From assembly GCA_013373105.1 (NCBI GenBank), contig JABXIJ010000059.1, positions 1 through 46,558 of the forward strand: a stretch of 46,558 nucleotides of DNA, in the 5' to 3' direction. Under the pieces are notes generated by a model, which saw nothing but the letters and a program-made list of their open reading frames with translations, did not search any database and was not told where the DNA came from. Source of the stretch: Flavobacteriaceae bacterium. GTDB lineage: Bacteria; Bacteroidota; Bacteroidia; Flavobacteriales; Flavobacteriaceae. The stretch's first letter is position 1, and the number at the start of each line of letters is the position of its first letter. Below, piece by piece: positions 43,643-46,558 of the stretch. The position numbers and the translations under genes were made by a program.

Positions 43643-45010
43643 ATGAAACAATTAAAATTAGCTGTGATAGCGTTGTTTACGTTAATGACAGTAAGCAATG
43701 CGAATGCTCAGGATGAAAACAATCCTTGGTCTATTGGTATTGGTACAAACATTGTAGACTTTTACAATGGTGCTAATGACTTCGGAGGTCACGTTAAAGA
43801 CTATTTAGGGAATAGTGACTGGAACTTCCTACCTGCAATTTCTACCATTAATGTTGGAAAATATTTAGAAAAAGGATTTTCTTTAGAGTTTGCTGGGTCT
43901 ATGAATAAAATTGACACTTACTTTACTCCTGGTGATGCTGATGATTTCTATTTCTCTTTAGGAGTAAATGTAAAGTATGATCTTAACAATTTATTTGGTG
44001 AAACTGGATGGTTTGATCCTTATGTTTCTATTGGTGGTGCCTATGTTTCTGCTGGTGATACTAGCGAAGGTATGTTAGCTGGTAATGTTGGGTTCAACGC
44101 TTGGTTTAACGATAACTTAGGTGTAAACTTTCAAACAGGTTCTAGATTTGGTTTTGCAGATAAAGTACAAGATCATATTCAATCTTCTCTTGGTTTAGTA
44201 ATTAAATTTGGAGGAAAAGATACTGATGGAGATGGTATTTATGATAAAAATGACGAATGTCCAGAAGTTGCTGGTTTAGCTGAATTTAATGGTTGCCCAG
44301 ATGCTGATGGTGATGGAATCAAAGATTCTGATGACGCTTGTCCAAATGTAGCTGGTTTAGCTGCAATGAATGGATGTCCAGATTCAGATGGTGATGGTGT
44401 AGCTGATAAAGATGATATGTGTCCAAATGCAAAAGGAACAAAAGCTAACAAAGGATGTCCAGATGCTGATGGAGATGGAGTTGTAGATAAAGACGATAAG
44501 TGTGTAAATACAGCTGGTCCAGCAGCAAATGGTGGTTGTCCTTGGCCAGATACTGATGGAGATGGAGTATTAGATAAAGACGATAAGTGTAAAAACGAAG
44601 TTGGTCCTGCTTCTAATAACGGATGTCCAGAGCCAGTAATCACTAAAGAAGCTACCGAAGCTATCCAATTCACTGCTAAAGCTATTTTATTCAATACTGG
44701 AAAATCATCTTTCAAGCCAGGTGTTACAGATCAATTAGATGAAATAGTTAAGGTTATGAATAAATTCCCAAAAGCTAAATTTGTAATTGAAGGTCATACA
44801 GATAGTACAGGAAGTAATGCAATAAACCTAACGATTTCTGAGAAAAGAGCATTAGCTGTTAGAGATTATTTAATCAAAAACGGTGTTGATAAATCTAGAT
44901 TAGAAGCTGGTGGTTTTGGAGAAGAGTATCCTATTGCTGATAACAAAACAAGAGCTGGTAGAGCTAAGAATAGAAGAGTAGAAATTAAAGTAGTTAACGA
45001 TAAAAAGTAA
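43643..45010 (+). CDS. OmpA-family protein with thrombospondin type 3 repeats
   Basis: A 455-residue outer-membrane protein that tethers the membrane to peptidoglycan. Signal peptide ([22 protein letters not shown]), an eight-strand-type barrel (about 25-195), five DxDGDG-type calcium-binding repeats (about 193-330) and a C-terminal OmpA domain (about 340-455) with IEGHTDSTG and the diaminopimelate-contacting NRRVEIKV region. The TTG at 43637 is rejected in favour of the ATG two codons later, which starts a good signal peptide. The barrel resembles the small protein encoded at 34121. It has a consensus promoter upstream and a terminator downstream, so it is a single-gene unit. Expected to be abundant. 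Confidence 0.95.
   Translation: MKQLKLAVIALFTLMTVSNANAQDENNPWSIGIGTNIVDFYNGANDFGGHVKDYLGNSDWNFLPAISTINVGKYLEKGFSLEFAGSMNKIDTYFTPGDADDFYFSLGVNVKYDLNNLFGETGWFDPYVSIGGAYVSAGDTSEGMLAGNVGFNAWFNDNLGVNFQTGSRFGFADKVQDHIQSSLGLVIKFGGKDTDGDGIYDKNDECPEVAGLAEFNGCPDADGDGIKDSDDACPNVAGLAAMNGCPDSDGDGVADKDDMCPNAKGTKANKGCPDADGDGVVDKDDKCVNTAGPAANGGCPWPDTDGDGVLDKDDKCKNEVGPASNNGCPEPVITKEATEAIQFTAKAILFNTGKSSFKPGVTDQLDEIVKVMNKFPKAKFVIEGHTDSTGSNAINLTISEKRALAVRDYLIKNGVDKSRLEAGGFGEEYPIADNKTRAGRAKNRRVEIKVVNDKK
44219..44631 (+). repeat. Five tandem calcium-binding-type repeats in the OmpA gene
   Basis: Five units of roughly 75-84 bases each encode D-x-DGDG-x-x-DKDDxC...GCP. The units differ at many bases, so they are not perfect DNA repeats, but the shared core could recombine. 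Confidence 0.85.
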
Positions 45011-45029
45011 GCTATATTTAAACAAGAAC

Positions 45030-45060
45030 AAAGAGTCTCAATTTTGAGGCTCTTTTTTTT
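45030..45060 (+). terminator. Intrinsic terminator after the OmpA gene
   Basis: A hairpin with arms AAAGAGTCTCAA and TTGAGGCTCTTT (one T-G wobble) and a short loop is followed by a run of about nine T. It starts about 20 bases after the stop codon. Confidence 0.9.
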
Positions 45061-45093
45061 TATAAATACTTTTTATTTTCAAACTAAAAAAAT

Positions 45094-45101
45094 TACCTTT
45101 G
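45094..45101 (+). promoter_or_regulatory. -7 promoter element of atpD
   Basis: TACCTTTG matches TAnnTTTG. It lies 59 bases before the ATG and after the terminator, so atpD is transcribed from its own promoter. No TTG is present at the -33 position. Confidence 0.6.
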
Positions 45102-45157
45102 CGCCTTGAAAAGAAGGTATGACCTTTTTCATAAAATAAATAATTTAATTAGATTAA

Positions 45158-46558
<1,401 letters not shown>

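Noticed and set aside
44239..44715. A 158-codon open frame on the minus strand inside the OmpA gene
   Set aside because: It lies opposite the calcium-type repeats, whose biased codons (GAT, GGA, AAA) avoid stops on the other strand. The protein is low-complexity and the plus-strand gene is certain.

Overview
The window reads as chromosomal DNA of a marine-type Flavobacteriaceae (Bacteroidota; Polaribacter/Tenacibaculum-like, genus is inference). Support: very AT-rich sequence, Bacteroidota -7 promoter elements (TAnnTTTG) before many genes, a type IX secretion sorting tail, a SusC-style TonB receptor with a carboxypeptidase-D-like N-terminal domain, DUF4292 and HU-CCDC81/SPOR proteins, and an atpD separated from the rest of the ATP synthase genes. 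I see no rRNA, tRNA, CRISPR, IS element or prophage, and no gap over 300 bases without a gene.

Region 1 (1-13401) is one long plus-strand surface-polysaccharide locus: the end of a Wzz-like chain-length protein, rfbB-rfbA-rfbC (dTDP-sugar synthesis), a Wzx flippase, a GT2, a Wzy-like polymerase, a GT4, an O-antigen ligase/polymerase-like protein, an NAD-dependent epimerase/reductase, WcaF-like acetyltransferase, WcaI-like GT4, WcaJ-like initiating sugar transferase and a WbbL-like rhamnosyltransferase. Most genes overlap or abut. Together they would make undecaprenyl-linked repeat units, flip and polymerise them. No typical rfbD is visible.

Region 2 (13420-21411): purD, a PhoB/PhoR-like two-component pair, a secreted lamin-tail-domain protein divergent from it across an intergenic region with Pho-box-like direct repeats, a DEDDy exonuclease and an ABC-F (Uup) protein.

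Region 3 (21540-34666): an envelope operon (sugar nucleotidyltransferase, TPR protein, DUF4292 lipoprotein with LolB-like features, EnvC-like degenerate LytM protein); then MscS-like channel and acyl-CoA thioesterase; an HU-like/transmembrane/SPOR protein divergent from dprA; an unnamed protein with kinase-fold motifs; an EamA transporter; mfd; and a stand-alone OmpA-like barrel.

Region 4 (34663-39068) looks like a metal-import module: a TonB-dependent receptor with a periplasmic thioredoxin-like protein, divergent from a DtxR/MntR-type repressor and a ZIP transporter. A perfect inverted repeat lies between the divergent promoters.

Region 5 (39158-46558): a RecB/AddA-like helicase-nuclease, kbl, an OmpA protein with five calcium-binding-type repeats and a clear terminator, and a 3'-truncated atpD. 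A recurring layout feature is that all five convergent gene pairs end within 7 bases of each other, three of them with a 4-base stop-codon overlap.
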